64,000 nucleotides of DNA from DATEDA01 sp963754305 (GTDB lineage Bacteria > Pseudomonadota > Gammaproteobacteria > Burkholderiales > SG8-39): contig CAVWFR010000013.1 of NCBI GenBank assembly GCA_963754305.1, positions 1 to 64,000 on the forward strand, in the 5' to 3' direction. Position numbers and translations under genes: made by a program. Positions 1 through 8,341 of this stretch are shown one piece after another. The notes under the pieces were generated by a model that did not search any database, was not told the DNA's origin, and worked only from the letters and a program-made list of their open reading frames with translations. Numbering within the stretch: position 1 is the first letter of the stretch; every line of letters starts with the position of its first letter.

Positions 1-48
1 CCGATAGGCGACGCTGGAAACCGCGAGCCTACCGCCTGGCGCAGAAGC

Positions 49-61
49 TTGACTTAGGCAA
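49..61. promoter_or_regulatory. candidate MarR-type operator upstream of the MarR-GNAT gene
   Basis: The 13-base sequence TTGACTTAGGCAA is an inverted repeat with five of six arm positions paired, centred 34 bases before the start codon of the MarR-GNAT gene. MarR proteins usually bind short palindromes in their own promoters, so autoregulation is a reasonable guess. It is an inference from position and symmetry only. Confidence 0.3.
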
Positions 62-88
62 TCAGTTGGTTGACCATGGCATGAGAAC

Positions 89-1042
89 ATGGCGACCACC
101 GTGGCCACCGGATTACCCGCGCCTCCGGCCGACTCGCGCGTCGACGTCGTCCGGCGCTTCAACCGCTTCTACACCCGCCGGATCGGCGCGCTCCGCGCGG
201 GACTGCTCGACAGCCCCTTCTCGCTCGCCGAAGCGCGAGTCCTCTATGAGCTCGCCCATCGCGACCGCCCCGCCGCGGCCGGCCTGGCGAAGGATCTCGG
301 TCTCGACGCCGGCTACCTCAGCCGCCTGCTCCGCGGCCTCGAGCGGCGACGCCTGATCCGCAGGGAGCGCTCCGAGTCCGACGGCAGGCAGAGCCTGCTC
401 AGCCTGACCGCCGATGGCAAGCGCACGTTCGGGACCCTCGATACCCGATCGGCCGCGGAGGTGCGCGCAATGCTCGGGAATCTGTCCGAAGCCGGGCAGC
501 GCCGCCTCGTCGAGGCGATGCTCGACGTCGAGCGGCTGCTCGGCGCTCGATCCGAGCCGAAGGTCCCTTATCTCCTCCGCCCCCACCGGCCCGGTGACAT
601 GGGTTGGGTCGTCCACCGCCACGGCGCACTGTACTCGCAGGAGTACGGCTGGGACGAGCGCTTCGAAGCGCTGGTCGCGACCATCGTCGCGAAGTTCATC
701 GACAACCTCGACCCGAAGCGGGAGCGCTGCTGGATCGCCGAGCGCGACGGCGAGATCGTGGGCTCGGTGTTCCTCGTGTCAAAGTCGCCGACGGTCGCGC
801 AGCTGAGGATGCTGTACGTCGAGCCGAAGGCGCGCGGGCTCGGAATCGGGAAGCGGCTTACCGACGAATGCGAACGCTTCGCGCGCGAGAAGGGCTACCG
901 GAAGATCGTCCTTTGGACCAACAGCATCCTCCACGCCGCCCGGCACATCTATGAGGCCGCGGGCTATCGCCTCGTCGCCGAGGAGCCGCACCACAGCTTC
1001 GGTCAACGCCTCATCGGGCAGACGTGGGAGCTGAAGCTGTAA
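89..1042 (+). CDS. MarR-family regulator fused to a GNAT acetyltransferase
   Basis: A 317-residue bifunctional protein. Residues about 20-150 form a MarR winged helix (the helix around VLYELAHRDRPAAAGLAKDL, then the wing with LIRRERSESDGR). Residues about 160-317 form a GNAT domain with the acetyl-CoA-binding signature VEPKARGLGIGKRL. The family is common in Proteobacteria; the acetylated substrate and the effector are unknown. ATG at 89 gives the full MarR domain; there is no strong ribosome-binding site because the upstream 88 bases are short. It lies 205 bases upstream of a TRAP operon on the same strand and could control it, but this is inference. Confidence 0.9.
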   Translation: MATTVATGLPAPPADSRVDVVRRFNRFYTRRIGALRAGLLDSPFSLAEARVLYELAHRDRPAAAGLAKDLGLDAGYLSRLLRGLERRRLIRRERSESDGRQSLLSLTADGKRTFGTLDTRSAAEVRAMLGNLSEAGQRRLVEAMLDVERLLGARSEPKVPYLLRPHRPGDMGWVVHRHGALYSQEYGWDERFEALVATIVAKFIDNLDPKRERCWIAERDGEIVGSVFLVSKSPTVAQLRMLYVEPKARGLGIGKRLTDECERFAREKGYRKIVLWTNSILHAARHIYEAAGYRLVAEEPHHSFGQRLIGQTWELKL

Positions 1043-1247
1043 CGGGACGCCCGCCGGCCCCTTCTGGATTTCCCGCAGCGCAGCGAGGGCGGCGGCGGCG
1101 CGAGCGGAATCGTGCGCCGCGGCGAGCGCCAGTCCCTCGCGGACGGCGCGAATCCGGTGTCCCCCGGCGGCCGGACATCGCGTACGATACCGCCGCGGTC
1201 GGCTCGGGCTCGATCACACTAGAAAATTCACCCTGAGGAGGGATCTC

Positions 1248-2234
1248 ATGAAGCGCTTTTCCGCAGTCTTTACGGCGTCGGCGTTCGCGCTGGCCTCCTG
1301 GAGCGCGTCCGCACAGCAGATCACGCTGCGGATGGGCCATGACCAGCCGGTCGGCAGCATGTACGACGAAGGCCACAAGATGTTCAAGAAGCTGGTCGAG
1401 GAGCGGAGCAACGGCCGCATCAAGGCGGACGTGTTCCCGGCGGCGCAACTGGGCTCGGAGGTCGCCATGGTCGAAGGCGTGCGCCTCGGCTCGATCGACG
1501 TGATCTGCGCCAACGCGCCGAACGCCGCCGCGTTCGTCCCGGAGCTAGGGCTTTTCAGCGTCGCCTACCTCTTCACGGACATCCCGCACTTCGAGCGCGT
1601 GGTGAACGATCCGCAGTTCGCCAAGCGCATCGACGAGATCATCGCCAGCAAGAGCCTCGGCATCAAGCGCATCGGCTTCTATGCGGCCGGCGTGCGGAAC
1701 ATCTACAGTCGCAAGGGCTCGGTAGCCAGCCCCGACGACCTGAAGGGCGTGAAGATCCGCGTCCAGAACAATCCGATCGAGGTCAAGGTGTGGAAGACCT
1801 TCGGCGCGATCCCGACGCCGATGAACTTCGGCGAGGTCTACCAGGCGCTGCAGTCCGGTGTGCTCGATGCGGCCGAGAACGGCCTGGCGGTCATCGAGTC
1901 GAACAAGCACAACGAGGCGGCCAAGTACATCAGCCAGACCGAGCACCAGCGCAACCTCTCGGCCATGTACATCAACGAGAAAAAGCTGGCGAGCCTGCCC
2001 CCCGACCTGCAAAAGATCGTGCTGGAGGCGGCGCTCGAGGCCTCCGCCTACGAGCGCAAGAAGGACGCCGAGTTCGTCGCCGCGGCAGTCGATCGGCTGA
2101 AGTCGAAGGGCGCGGTGCTCACGACGCCGGACAAGACGAGGTTCATCGCGCTCATCGCGCCGGTGCAGGACGAGGTCGCGAAGGAGCTGAAGGCGACGGA
2201 CCTGCTGCAGACGGTCCGCACCCACGCGAAGTAG
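1248..2234 (+). CDS. dctP: TRAP transporter substrate-binding protein (DctP family)
   Basis: A 328-residue periplasmic solute receptor of a TRAP transporter, first gene of a five-gene operon. It begins with a Sec signal peptide ending at SASA-QQ (residues 1 to about 22). The DctP signature is clear: GVKIRVQNNPIE carries the conserved arginine that binds the substrate carboxylate, and GEVYQALQSGVLDAAEN follows at about residue 200. A strong ribosome-binding site (GAGGAGG) sits just before the ATG. The substrate is a carboxylate. Because the downstream enzymes act on hydroxy or D-amino acids, a hydroxyamino acid or 2-oxo acid is possible. An A/T-rich patch at 1220-1230 (TAGAAAAT) could be part of the promoter. 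Confidence 0.93.
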   Translation: MKRFSAVFTASAFALASWSASAQQITLRMGHDQPVGSMYDEGHKMFKKLVEERSNGRIKADVFPAAQLGSEVAMVEGVRLGSIDVICANAPNAAAFVPELGLFSVAYLFTDIPHFERVVNDPQFAKRIDEIIASKSLGIKRIGFYAAGVRNIYSRKGSVASPDDLKGVKIRVQNNPIEVKVWKTFGAIPTPMNFGEVYQALQSGVLDAAENGLAVIESNKHNEAAKYISQTEHQRNLSAMYINEKKLASLPPDLQKIVLEAALEASAYERKKDAEFVAAAVDRLKSKGAVLTTPDKTRFIALIAPVQDEVAKELKATDLLQTVRTHAK

Positions 2235-2254
2235 CGCGAACCCGCGCGGCCCGC

Positions 2255-2767
2255 GTGGAGCGTTTTTTCGCCCGGCTCGAGCGCGTGCTCGAGCCGGTGC
2301 TCGCCGGGCTGTTGGCGTTCATCACGCTCGGGGTGTTCATCCAGGTCGTCCTGCGCTACGTCTTCGCGACGTCGTTTCTGTGGGGCGAGGAGCTGTCGCT
2401 CTTCGCCTTCATCTGGTGCGTGTACCTGGGCACCGCGGTCTGCTCCTGGCGGCACACGCACTTCTCGTTCGACATCTTCGCGGAGATCCTCAGCGGTCGG
2501 GCCGCCGGCGTGCAGCGCCTCGCGATCGACCTCTGCGTCCTGAGCGTCACGCTGGTGATGGTGGTGACCGGTTGGCAGTTCTCGCAGATGAGCATCGCGC
2601 GCCTGTCGCCGGCGCTCGGCATCACCCTGCTCGTGCCGACGATCATCATCCCGGTGAGCGGCGTGCTCATGTCGCTCGTCAGCCTGATGGACATCGCGCG
2701 CGACTGCCGCCAGATCTGGACCGGCGAGACACCGCCGAGACGGCAGGCCACGATCGAGCCGGTCTGA
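2255..2767 (+). CDS. dctQ: TRAP transporter small permease (DctQ family)
   Basis: A 170-residue inner-membrane protein with four hydrophobic segments, the normal DctQ topology. The family motifs are present: QVVLRYVF near residue 30, WGEELSLFAFIWCVYLG, and a WRHTHFSFD stretch. It pairs with the large permease that follows. I chose GTG at 2255 because it begins the conserved region (VERFFARLERVLEP) and sits 20 bases after the dctP stop; the longer open frame upstream is read-through inside dctP. Ten bases separate it from dctM. Confidence 0.88.
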   Translation: MERFFARLERVLEPVLAGLLAFITLGVFIQVVLRYVFATSFLWGEELSLFAFIWCVYLGTAVCSWRHTHFSFDIFAEILSGRAAGVQRLAIDLCVLSVTLVMVVTGWQFSQMSIARLSPALGITLLVPTIIIPVSGVLMSLVSLMDIARDCRQIWTGETPPRRQATIEPV

Positions 2768-2777
2768 CCCCGCTCTT

Positions 2778-4079
2778 ATGCTGACGCATCCGCTGACGCT
2801 GCTGCTTGTCTCGTTGACGCTTCTGCTCATTCTGGGCGTGCCGATCTCGTTCGCCCTCGTCCTGTGCTCGCTGATGGTCATCTGGGTGGCGGACCTGCCG
2901 CTCGTGGTCGCGGTGCAGCAGATGTTCACCGGCATCAACGCCTTCACGCTGCTCGCGCTGCCGTTCTTCTTCCTCGCCGGCAACGTCATGACCGACGGGG
3001 GCATTTCGGAGCGCCTGGTCAAGCTCGCGATGGCGATGGTCGGACACCTGCGCGGCGGACTGGCCCACGTGAACGTGGTGGTGGGCATGTTCCTGTCCGG
3101 CATCTCCGGCTCCAGCACCGCCGATGCCGCCGCCATCGGCTCGATCTTCTGCCCGGCGATGAAGAAGCGCGGCTACGACGAGAAGTTCACGGTGTGCCTC
3201 ACGGCCTGCACCGCGACCATGGGTGCCGTGATCCCGCCGTCGATCCTGATGGTGATCTACGGTGCCACAGCAGGCGTGTCGATCGGCGCCCTGCTGATCG
3301 GCGGCATCCTCCCCGGCATCCTCATGGGGCTCAGCCTGATGGTGCAGTCGCACTTTTTCGCGTTGAAGTACGGCTTTCCGCGCGAGCATCCCCGCTTCCT
3401 CGGCCTGCGTGCCGTATGGGAGGGGATCAAGACCGCCGCCTGGCCGCTCGGCGTGCCGGTGATCATCGTCGTCGGCATGGTGGGCGGGGTGTTCACGCCG
3501 ACCGAGTCGGCCTCGATCGCCGCGGTGTACGCGCTGTTCGTGACGCTCATCGTCTTCCGCAGCCTCAAGCTGCGGCAAATGACCAAGCTCTTCGCCGAGA
3601 CCACGATCCAGTTCTCGCAGGTGATGTTCTGCCTCGGCGGCGCCTCGATCTTCGGCTGGCTGCTCGCCTACTACCAGGTGCCGCAGATCGTGACCGATTT
3701 CATCACCGCCTTCACCCGCGACCCGATCATGATCATGATCCTGATCGTGATCGTGAACGTGCTGCTCGGCACGTTCATGGACGCCCTGCCGGCGATCCTG
3801 ATCTTCGTGCCGATCATCCATCCGCTCGCGGTGGCGGTGGGCATCCATCCGGTGCATCTGGGGGTGATCGTGGTGATGACGCAGTCCTTCGGCCTGCTGA
3901 CCCCGCCCCTCGGCATGGTGGCGATGACCGCCTGCGCAGTGGCCGGCGTGCCGATGATCAAGATCCAGAAGCTCCTGCACATCATGATGATCCCGCTCCT
4001 CATCGTCATCGTGCTGTGCGCGCTCGCGCCCTGGACCGTCCTTCTCCTTCCCAAATTGCTGGTTCCGAAATGGCTATGA
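2778..4079 (+). CDS. dctM: TRAP transporter large permease (DctM family)
   Basis: A 433-residue polytopic membrane protein that forms the sodium-driven transport channel of the TRAP system, usual length for the family. The diagnostic ISGSSTADAAAIGSI and AVIPPSILMVIYGA motifs of the first scoop domain and LLTPPLGMVAMTACAVAGV of the second are present. It completes the first dctPQM set. Its stop codon overlaps the start of the next gene (ATGA at 4076-4079), so the downstream PLP enzymes are translationally coupled to the transporter. Confidence 0.95.
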   Translation: MLTHPLTLLLVSLTLLLILGVPISFALVLCSLMVIWVADLPLVVAVQQMFTGINAFTLLALPFFFLAGNVMTDGGISERLVKLAMAMVGHLRGGLAHVNVVVGMFLSGISGSSTADAAAIGSIFCPAMKKRGYDEKFTVCLTACTATMGAVIPPSILMVIYGATAGVSIGALLIGGILPGILMGLSLMVQSHFFALKYGFPREHPRFLGLRAVWEGIKTAAWPLGVPVIIVVGMVGGVFTPTESASIAAVYALFVTLIVFRSLKLRQMTKLFAETTIQFSQVMFCLGGASIFGWLLAYYQVPQIVTDFITAFTRDPIMIMILIVIVNVLLGTFMDALPAILIFVPIIHPLAVAVGIHPVHLGVIVVMTQSFGLLTPPLGMVAMTACAVAGVPMIKIQKLLHIMMIPLLIVIVLCALAPWTVLLLPKLLVPKWL

Positions 4080-5143
4080 CCATGACATCCGTCACCGACC
4101 TCGAAACTCCCGCCGTCACCATCGATTCGAGCATCATGGAGGACAACATCCAGCGCGTGCAGCGGCATCTCGCCGAGCACGGACTGGCGAACCGTCCCCA
4201 CATCAAGACGCACAAGATCCCGGCGCTCGGGGCATTGCAGATGCAGGCCGGCGCAGTGGGCATCACCTGCCAGAAGCTCGGCGAGGTGGAGGTGTTCGCC
4301 GACGCCGGCGTGGCGGACGACGTGTTGCTCACCTTCAACATCGTCGGCCAGCAGAAAACCGATCGCCTGATGACCCTCATGAAGCGCCTGAAGCGCCTGG
4401 CGGTGGTGCTCGACAACGAGACGGTCGCGCGCGGGCTCTCCGAGGCGGCCGTGCGCAACGGCACCGACGTCCGTTTTCTCGTCGAATGCGATACCGGGAT
4501 GGGCCGGAACGGCGTGCAGACGCCGCAGGCCGCCGTCGACCTCGCCCGGGCGACGACGAAACTGCCGCGCATGCACTTCGAGGGCATCATGACCTTCCCC
4601 GTGCGCGCGCCGAAGTCCGGCGAGTTCTTCGAGGAAGCGCTGGCGCTGTTCAAGAGCGCGGGCATCCCGGTGCCCGTCGTCTCCGGCGGCGGCACGCCGG
4701 CGATCTTCAGCGTGGACAAGTTCCCGATGCTCACCGAGCACCGCGCCGGCACCTATCTCTTCAACGACGTCATGACCGTCGCGTCGGGCACCGCCACCTG
4801 GGACAACTGCGCGATGCGGGTGCGCGCCACCGTGGTGAGCCGCCCGACCGGCGAGCGCGCCGTCTTCGACTGCGGGACCAAGGTGCTGACCTCCGACCTG
4901 TACACGGTGACCGGGTACGGCCACGTCATGGAGTATCCGGAGGCGGTGATTCCGCATCTCTCGGAGGAGCACGGCGTCATCGACCTGTCGAAATGCGGGA
5001 AGAAGCCCGAGATCGGCGAGGTGATCCACGTCGTGCCGAACCACTGCTGCGTGGTCACCAACATGGTGGACGAGCTCTACGGCGTGCGCGGCGGGAAGGT
5101 CGAGGCCACGTGGCCGGTGGTCGCGCGCGGGATGGTCCGCTGA
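4076..5143 (+). CDS. DSD1/D-threonine-aldolase family PLP enzyme
   Basis: A 355-residue fold-type III PLP enzyme with an N-terminal alanine-racemase-like barrel. RPHIKTHK near residues 40-47 holds the PLP lysine. Family members also bind a divalent metal through a C-terminal His-Cys pair, matched here by PNHCC (about His323 and Cys325). Relatives are D-threonine aldolase, D-serine dehydratase and 3-hydroxyaspartate aldolase, and sequence alone does not separate these. Three in-frame ATGs lie close together (4070, 4076, 4082); I chose 4076 for the ATGA overlap with dctM. A serine/threonine dehydratase homologue follows, which suggests catabolism of a beta-hydroxy or D-amino acid imported by the TRAP system. 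Confidence 0.85.
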   Translation: MTMTSVTDLETPAVTIDSSIMEDNIQRVQRHLAEHGLANRPHIKTHKIPALGALQMQAGAVGITCQKLGEVEVFADAGVADDVLLTFNIVGQQKTDRLMTLMKRLKRLAVVLDNETVARGLSEAAVRNGTDVRFLVECDTGMGRNGVQTPQAAVDLARATTKLPRMHFEGIMTFPVRAPKSGEFFEEALALFKSAGIPVPVVSGGGTPAIFSVDKFPMLTEHRAGTYLFNDVMTVASGTATWDNCAMRVRATVVSRPTGERAVFDCGTKVLTSDLYTVTGYGHVMEYPEAVIPHLSEEHGVIDLSKCGKKPEIGEVIHVVPNHCCVVTNMVDELYGVRGGKVEATWPVVARGMVR

Positions 5144-5157
5144 CCGCTCCCCTGCGC

Positions 5158-6111
5158 GTGACGCCCGCCGGCTCCGCGCCGCTCGATCGCGACGCGATCG
5201 CGGCCGCGCACGCGCTGATCGAGCCGCACATCCGGCGGACGCCGGTGATCGCGGTCCGCGGCGACGAGCTCGGCGTCGGCCCGATCGCGCTCACGCTGAA
5301 GCTCGAGCTCTTCCAGCACACCGGGTCGTTCAAGCCGCGCGGTGCCTTCGCCAATCTGCTGCTGCGAAAGGCGCCGGCCACCGGCGTCGTCGCGGCCTCC
5401 GGCGGCAACCACGGCGCCGCGGTGGCGTATGCGGCAATGAAGCTCGGGCTGCCGGCGAGGATCTTCGTACCGGCGGTCGCCTCCCCCGCGAAGCAGCAGC
5501 GCATCCACGACTACGGCGCCGACCTCGTCGTGGGCGGCGAGCGCTACGCCGACGCGCTCGCGGCGAGCGAGGCGTGGGCGGCGGAGTCGGGCGCGCTGCA
5601 GGTGCACGCCTACGACCAGGTCGAGACGCTCGCCGGACAGGGCACACTCGGCCGCGAGCTCGAGGAGCAGGCGCCCGCGCTCGACACCTTGCTCGTCGCC
5701 GTCGGCGGCGGCGGGCTGATCGGCGGCGTCGCCGCGTGGTACGCGGGCCGCCTGAAGATCGTCGGCGTCGAGCCGGAGGCCGCGCCGACGCTCACCCGCG
5801 CGCTCGAGGCCGGGCGGCCGGTCGACGCGCCCGCCGGCGGAATCGCGGCCGACTCGCTCGCGCCGCGCAGAGTCGGCGAGCTGATGTTCCCGATCGCGCA
5901 GGCGCACGTGAACGCGATGGCGCTCGTCACCGACGACGCGATTCGCGCGGCGCAAGCTGCGCTGTGGGGCGCGTTGCGCATCGTCGCCGAGCCGGGCGGC
6001 GCCGCCGCGTTCGCCGCCCTCGCGTCGGGCCGCTATCGGCCGCGTGACGGCGAGCGGGTCGGTGTGCTCGTCTGCGGCGGCAACACCACCGCGGTCGATT
6101 TCGGGCGCTAG
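5158..6111 (+). CDS. serine/threonine dehydratase family (fold-type II PLP enzyme)
   Basis: A 317-residue PLP-dependent ammonia-lyase homologue. The PLP lysine lies in HTGSFKPRGAF (Lys59), the glycine-rich phosphate loop is GGGGLIGGV, and AASGGNHGAAVAYAA is the asparagine loop. Family members deaminate L-threonine, L-serine or threo/erythro-3-hydroxyaspartate. The start is uncertain: no ATG is in frame, GTG at 5158 is my choice, and a CTG at 5140 overlapping the previous stop is an alternative. Last gene of the TRAP operon; its end overlaps the convergent MFS gene by four bases. Paired with the DSD1-family enzyme, it recalls the aldolase and dehydratase of 3-hydroxyaspartate metabolism, but the partner aminotransferase and iminosuccinate reductase are absent. 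Confidence 0.85.
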   Translation: MTPAGSAPLDRDAIAAAHALIEPHIRRTPVIAVRGDELGVGPIALTLKLELFQHTGSFKPRGAFANLLLRKAPATGVVAASGGNHGAAVAYAAMKLGLPARIFVPAVASPAKQQRIHDYGADLVVGGERYADALAASEAWAAESGALQVHAYDQVETLAGQGTLGRELEEQAPALDTLLVAVGGGGLIGGVAAWYAGRLKIVGVEPEAAPTLTRALEAGRPVDAPAGGIAADSLAPRRVGELMFPIAQAHVNAMALVTDDAIRAAQAALWGALRIVAEPGGAAAFAALASGRYRPRDGERVGVLVCGGNTTAVDFGR

Positions 6112-7334
6112 GCAGGCGCGGCGCGAGTGCGCCGGCGCTCGTACCACCGCGACATCACCTCCATCGCCAGGCACGAGGCCGCGGCGACGGCAACGAGGAC
6201 GACCTGCGCGGTGTGCCAGCCCCAGCGGTCGACGATCATCGCGAACAGCGTCGGCGAGACAGCGTTGACGACCAGGATCGGCGTGGCGATGACGCCGAGG
6301 ACTGCGCCGTAGCCAGCGGCGCCGAACAGGGCGAGCGGCACCGCGCCGCGCACGATCGTGACCACGCCCTGCGAGGCGCCCATCAGCAGCGTGAACGCGA
6401 CGACCACCTGGAGGTTGCCGCCGGCGACGAGCAGCAGCGCGAACGCCGCCGGCAGCACGCCGATGGCGATCCGCGCGACGGTGATGGCGCGCAAGTTCCG
6501 CCCGAACACGATCTCGACCAGGCGCCCGCCGAACTGGGCGAACCCCTTGAGCGAGGCCACCCAGACCGCGGCGGCGGCGGCGACCCCCGCCGCCTCGAGC
6601 AGCGGCACGAGCTGCACCGTCACCACCGCGAAGACGAAGCCGTTGAGCGACATCACCAGCGCGAACAGCACCATCGCCGAGGTCCGCATGCCGCCGGCGA
6701 GCGGCGGCCCGTCGTGCGCCGGCGCCGCCTCCGCCACGGCGCCGGCGTTCGCGCCCGGCGCCTCGCGCCGGGCGAGCCCGAACCAGTTGAGGGGCAGGCA
6801 GACGAGGTTGATGACGGCGAACGCGACCAGCGTCTGGCGCCAGCCCAGGGACTGGTTGAGGTAGTGCCCCACCACCCAGAACACGGTCGAGGCGAACGCG
6901 CCGAACAGCGTCAGGTAGGAGATCGCGCGCCGCCCGCGCGAGGGCACGACCTGCACCAGCGCGGCGAACGCCGCGTCGTAGAGGCTCATGCGCATGCCGA
7001 GGCCGAGGACCACCCAGACCGCGAGGTACGCGGGTTGGCTGCGGACGAGCGCGAGCCCGCAGAGCCCGGCCGAGACCAGCACGGCGCCGAGCGCCATCAC
7101 CCGCCGCGCGCCGTGGCGGTCGATCGCGCGTCCGACCACCGACGACACGCCGCCCATCGCGAGCAGCGCCAGGGTGAAGCCGAAATAGACGAAGCTGCGG
7201 CTCCAGCCGGTATCGGCCGTGATCGGCACGGCCAGCACGCCGAGGCAGTAGTAGCCGGTGCCCCAGGCAACGATCTGCGCGATGCCCAGCGCGCAGACCG
7301 CCGCCGGCAGCGGGTCGATTGCGGTCTTCGACAC
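6108..7334 (-). CDS. MFS transporter
   Basis: A 408-residue major facilitator protein with twelve predicted membrane segments in two six-helix halves separated by a charged, alanine-rich loop (residues about 200-220). The cytoplasmic loop motif between helices 2 and 3, GRAIDRHGARRVM, matches the MFS signature G-x3-D-x2-G-x-R-R. It resembles the oxalate/formate antiporter-like or YbfB-like MFS groups, so an organic anion is likely, but the substrate cannot be read from the sequence. It lies 30 bases downstream of the aldolase gene on the same strand and may be co-transcribed with it. Confidence 0.85.
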   Translation of the reverse strand: MSKTAIDPLPAAVCALGIAQIVAWGTGYYCLGVLAVPITADTGWSRSFVYFGFTLALLAMGGVSSVVGRAIDRHGARRVMALGAVLVSAGLCGLALVRSQPAYLAVWVVLGLGMRMSLYDAAFAALVQVVPSRGRRAISYLTLFGAFASTVFWVVGHYLNQSLGWRQTLVAFAVINLVCLPLNWFGLARREAPGANAGAVAEAAPAHDGPPLAGGMRTSAMVLFALVMSLNGFVFAVVTVQLVPLLEAAGVAAAAAVWVASLKGFAQFGGRLVEIVFGRNLRAITVARIAIGVLPAAFALLLVAGGNLQVVVAFTLLMGASQGVVTIVRGAVPLALFGAAGYGAVLGVIATPILVVNAVSPTLFAMIVDRWGWHTAQVVLVAVAAASCLAMEVMSRWYERRRTRAAPA

Positions 7335-7363
7335 TCAGATAAGGCGAGGACCCGGCGGGCGCC

Positions 7364-8149
7364 TCAGCTCCCAAACCCGCGCACGAGGCTCGCCCGCGCG
7401 CCGGCCGCCTGCAGCAGCAGCGAGAAATCCGACCCGGCGAGCACCAGCCGCACGCCCATCCCGATGTAGCGCTCGAGCAGCGCTGGCGCGTACACGCCGC
7501 CCATCCCCGGGAACTTGCCGTGCTTGCGGCAGGCGGCGACGAGCTTCGTGTAAGCGTCCACGACCCGCGGGTGATCGAACTGCCCGGGGATGCCCATCTC
7601 GAAGCAGAGGTCGTTGGTGCCGATGAGCAGCGCGTCGATCCCCGGCACCCCCGCGATCGCCTCGCAGTGGTCGATGCCCTGCGGGGACTCGAGCATGACG
7701 ACCACCATCGTTTGCTCGTTGACGATCCGCGCGGCGTCGCCGATCGGCATCGGCGCGAAGCCGAGCTGCTGCAGCCCGCCGCCCATCGAGCGGTGGCCGA
7801 ACGGCGGATAGCGGCAGTAGTCGGCGATCCGGCGCGCGTGCTCGGCGGTATCGACGTGGGGCACCACGACGCCCTGCGCCCCATTGTCGAGCGCACGCGT
7901 CGCGTGATAGTGCTCGTAACCGGGGACGCGCACGATCGGCGTGATCCCCACGGCGAGCGATGCGGCCGCGATCTGCGCGGCGGTATCGACGCTCATCGAG
8001 TTGTGCTCGCAGTCGATGAACAGCCAGTCGAACCCGCTCGTCTTCGCGATCTGCGCGATGTCGACGGTGCGCGCCTGGCGCAGCCCGAGGCCGATCGCGA
8101 GCTTGCCGTCGCGAAGCTGGCGCAATGCGTGGTTGACGACGGTCGACAT
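7364..8149 (-). CDS. HpcH/HpaI-type class II 2-oxo acid aldolase
   Basis: A 261-residue aldolase of the HpaI family, which cleaves 4-hydroxy-2-oxo acids to pyruvate and an aldehyde using a divalent metal. Visible signatures are WLFIDCEHN with the catalytic acid pair, IVRVPGY with the pyruvate-binding arginine, VVMLESPQGI with a metal-ligand glutamate, and LLIGTNDLCFEMG with a metal-ligand aspartate. The open frame continues far upstream, but ATG at 8149 is preceded by a good AGGAGG ribosome-binding site and starts the conserved region. The MFS transporter 30 bases downstream is a plausible uptake partner for a hydroxy-oxo acid or its precursor. Confidence 0.92.
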   Translation of the reverse strand: MSTVVNHALRQLRDGKLAIGLGLRQARTVDIAQIAKTSGFDWLFIDCEHNSMSVDTAAQIAAASLAVGITPIVRVPGYEHYHATRALDNGAQGVVVPHVDTAEHARRIADYCRYPPFGHRSMGGGLQQLGFAPMPIGDAARIVNEQTMVVVMLESPQGIDHCEAIAGVPGIDALLIGTNDLCFEMGIPGQFDHPRVVDAYTKLVAACRKHGKFPGMGGVYAPALLERYIGMGVRLVLAGSDFSLLLQAAGARASLVRGFGS

Positions 8150-8341
8150 GGTCTTCCTCCTCGGCACGATAGGGAGTGGATGGTAAACCGGCGGCGCGAC
8201 GGCGCGCGACGCCGGCGCGGCGGGCTTTGGTAAGCTTCTCGCGCCCCGAGAAGAGGATGTGCGCAATGAAAGCGCTGCAGAAGTAGGTGGTCGAGATCTC
8301 TCAACCGAATCAACGTCTGACCCTTTCCGAGCCGTCTCCCC

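Noticed and set aside
1050..1190. Alanine-rich minus-strand reading that looks helical (IRAVREGLALAAAHDSARAA)
   Set aside because: High GC content produces such helices by chance; no start codon, no family match, and it runs into the GNAT gene.
2864..5143. A 759-residue plus-strand frame covering dctM and the PLP enzyme
   Set aside because: The first half is a shadow of dctM, only the C-terminal part from 4076 is real.
4076..5143. Annotation as alanine racemase
   Set aside because: The C-terminal PNHCC metal-binding element and overall order match the DSD1 family, not alanine racemase, which has a different C-terminal domain.
6108..7334. MFS transporter as the sulfoacetate carrier SauU
   Set aside because: It lies 30 kb from the sau-like genes on another transcription unit and next to an HpaI aldolase; nothing links it to sulfonates.
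5077..7896. A 939-residue open frame on the minus strand
   Set aside because: It covers parts of several confirmed genes in other frames, has Arg/Ala-rich low-complexity sequence and no family motif; it is a GC-rich shadow.
8238..8290. Short ATG-started peptide before the SDR gene
   Set aside because: Only ten codons in length, no ribosome-binding site, and not conserved in a way I can judge.
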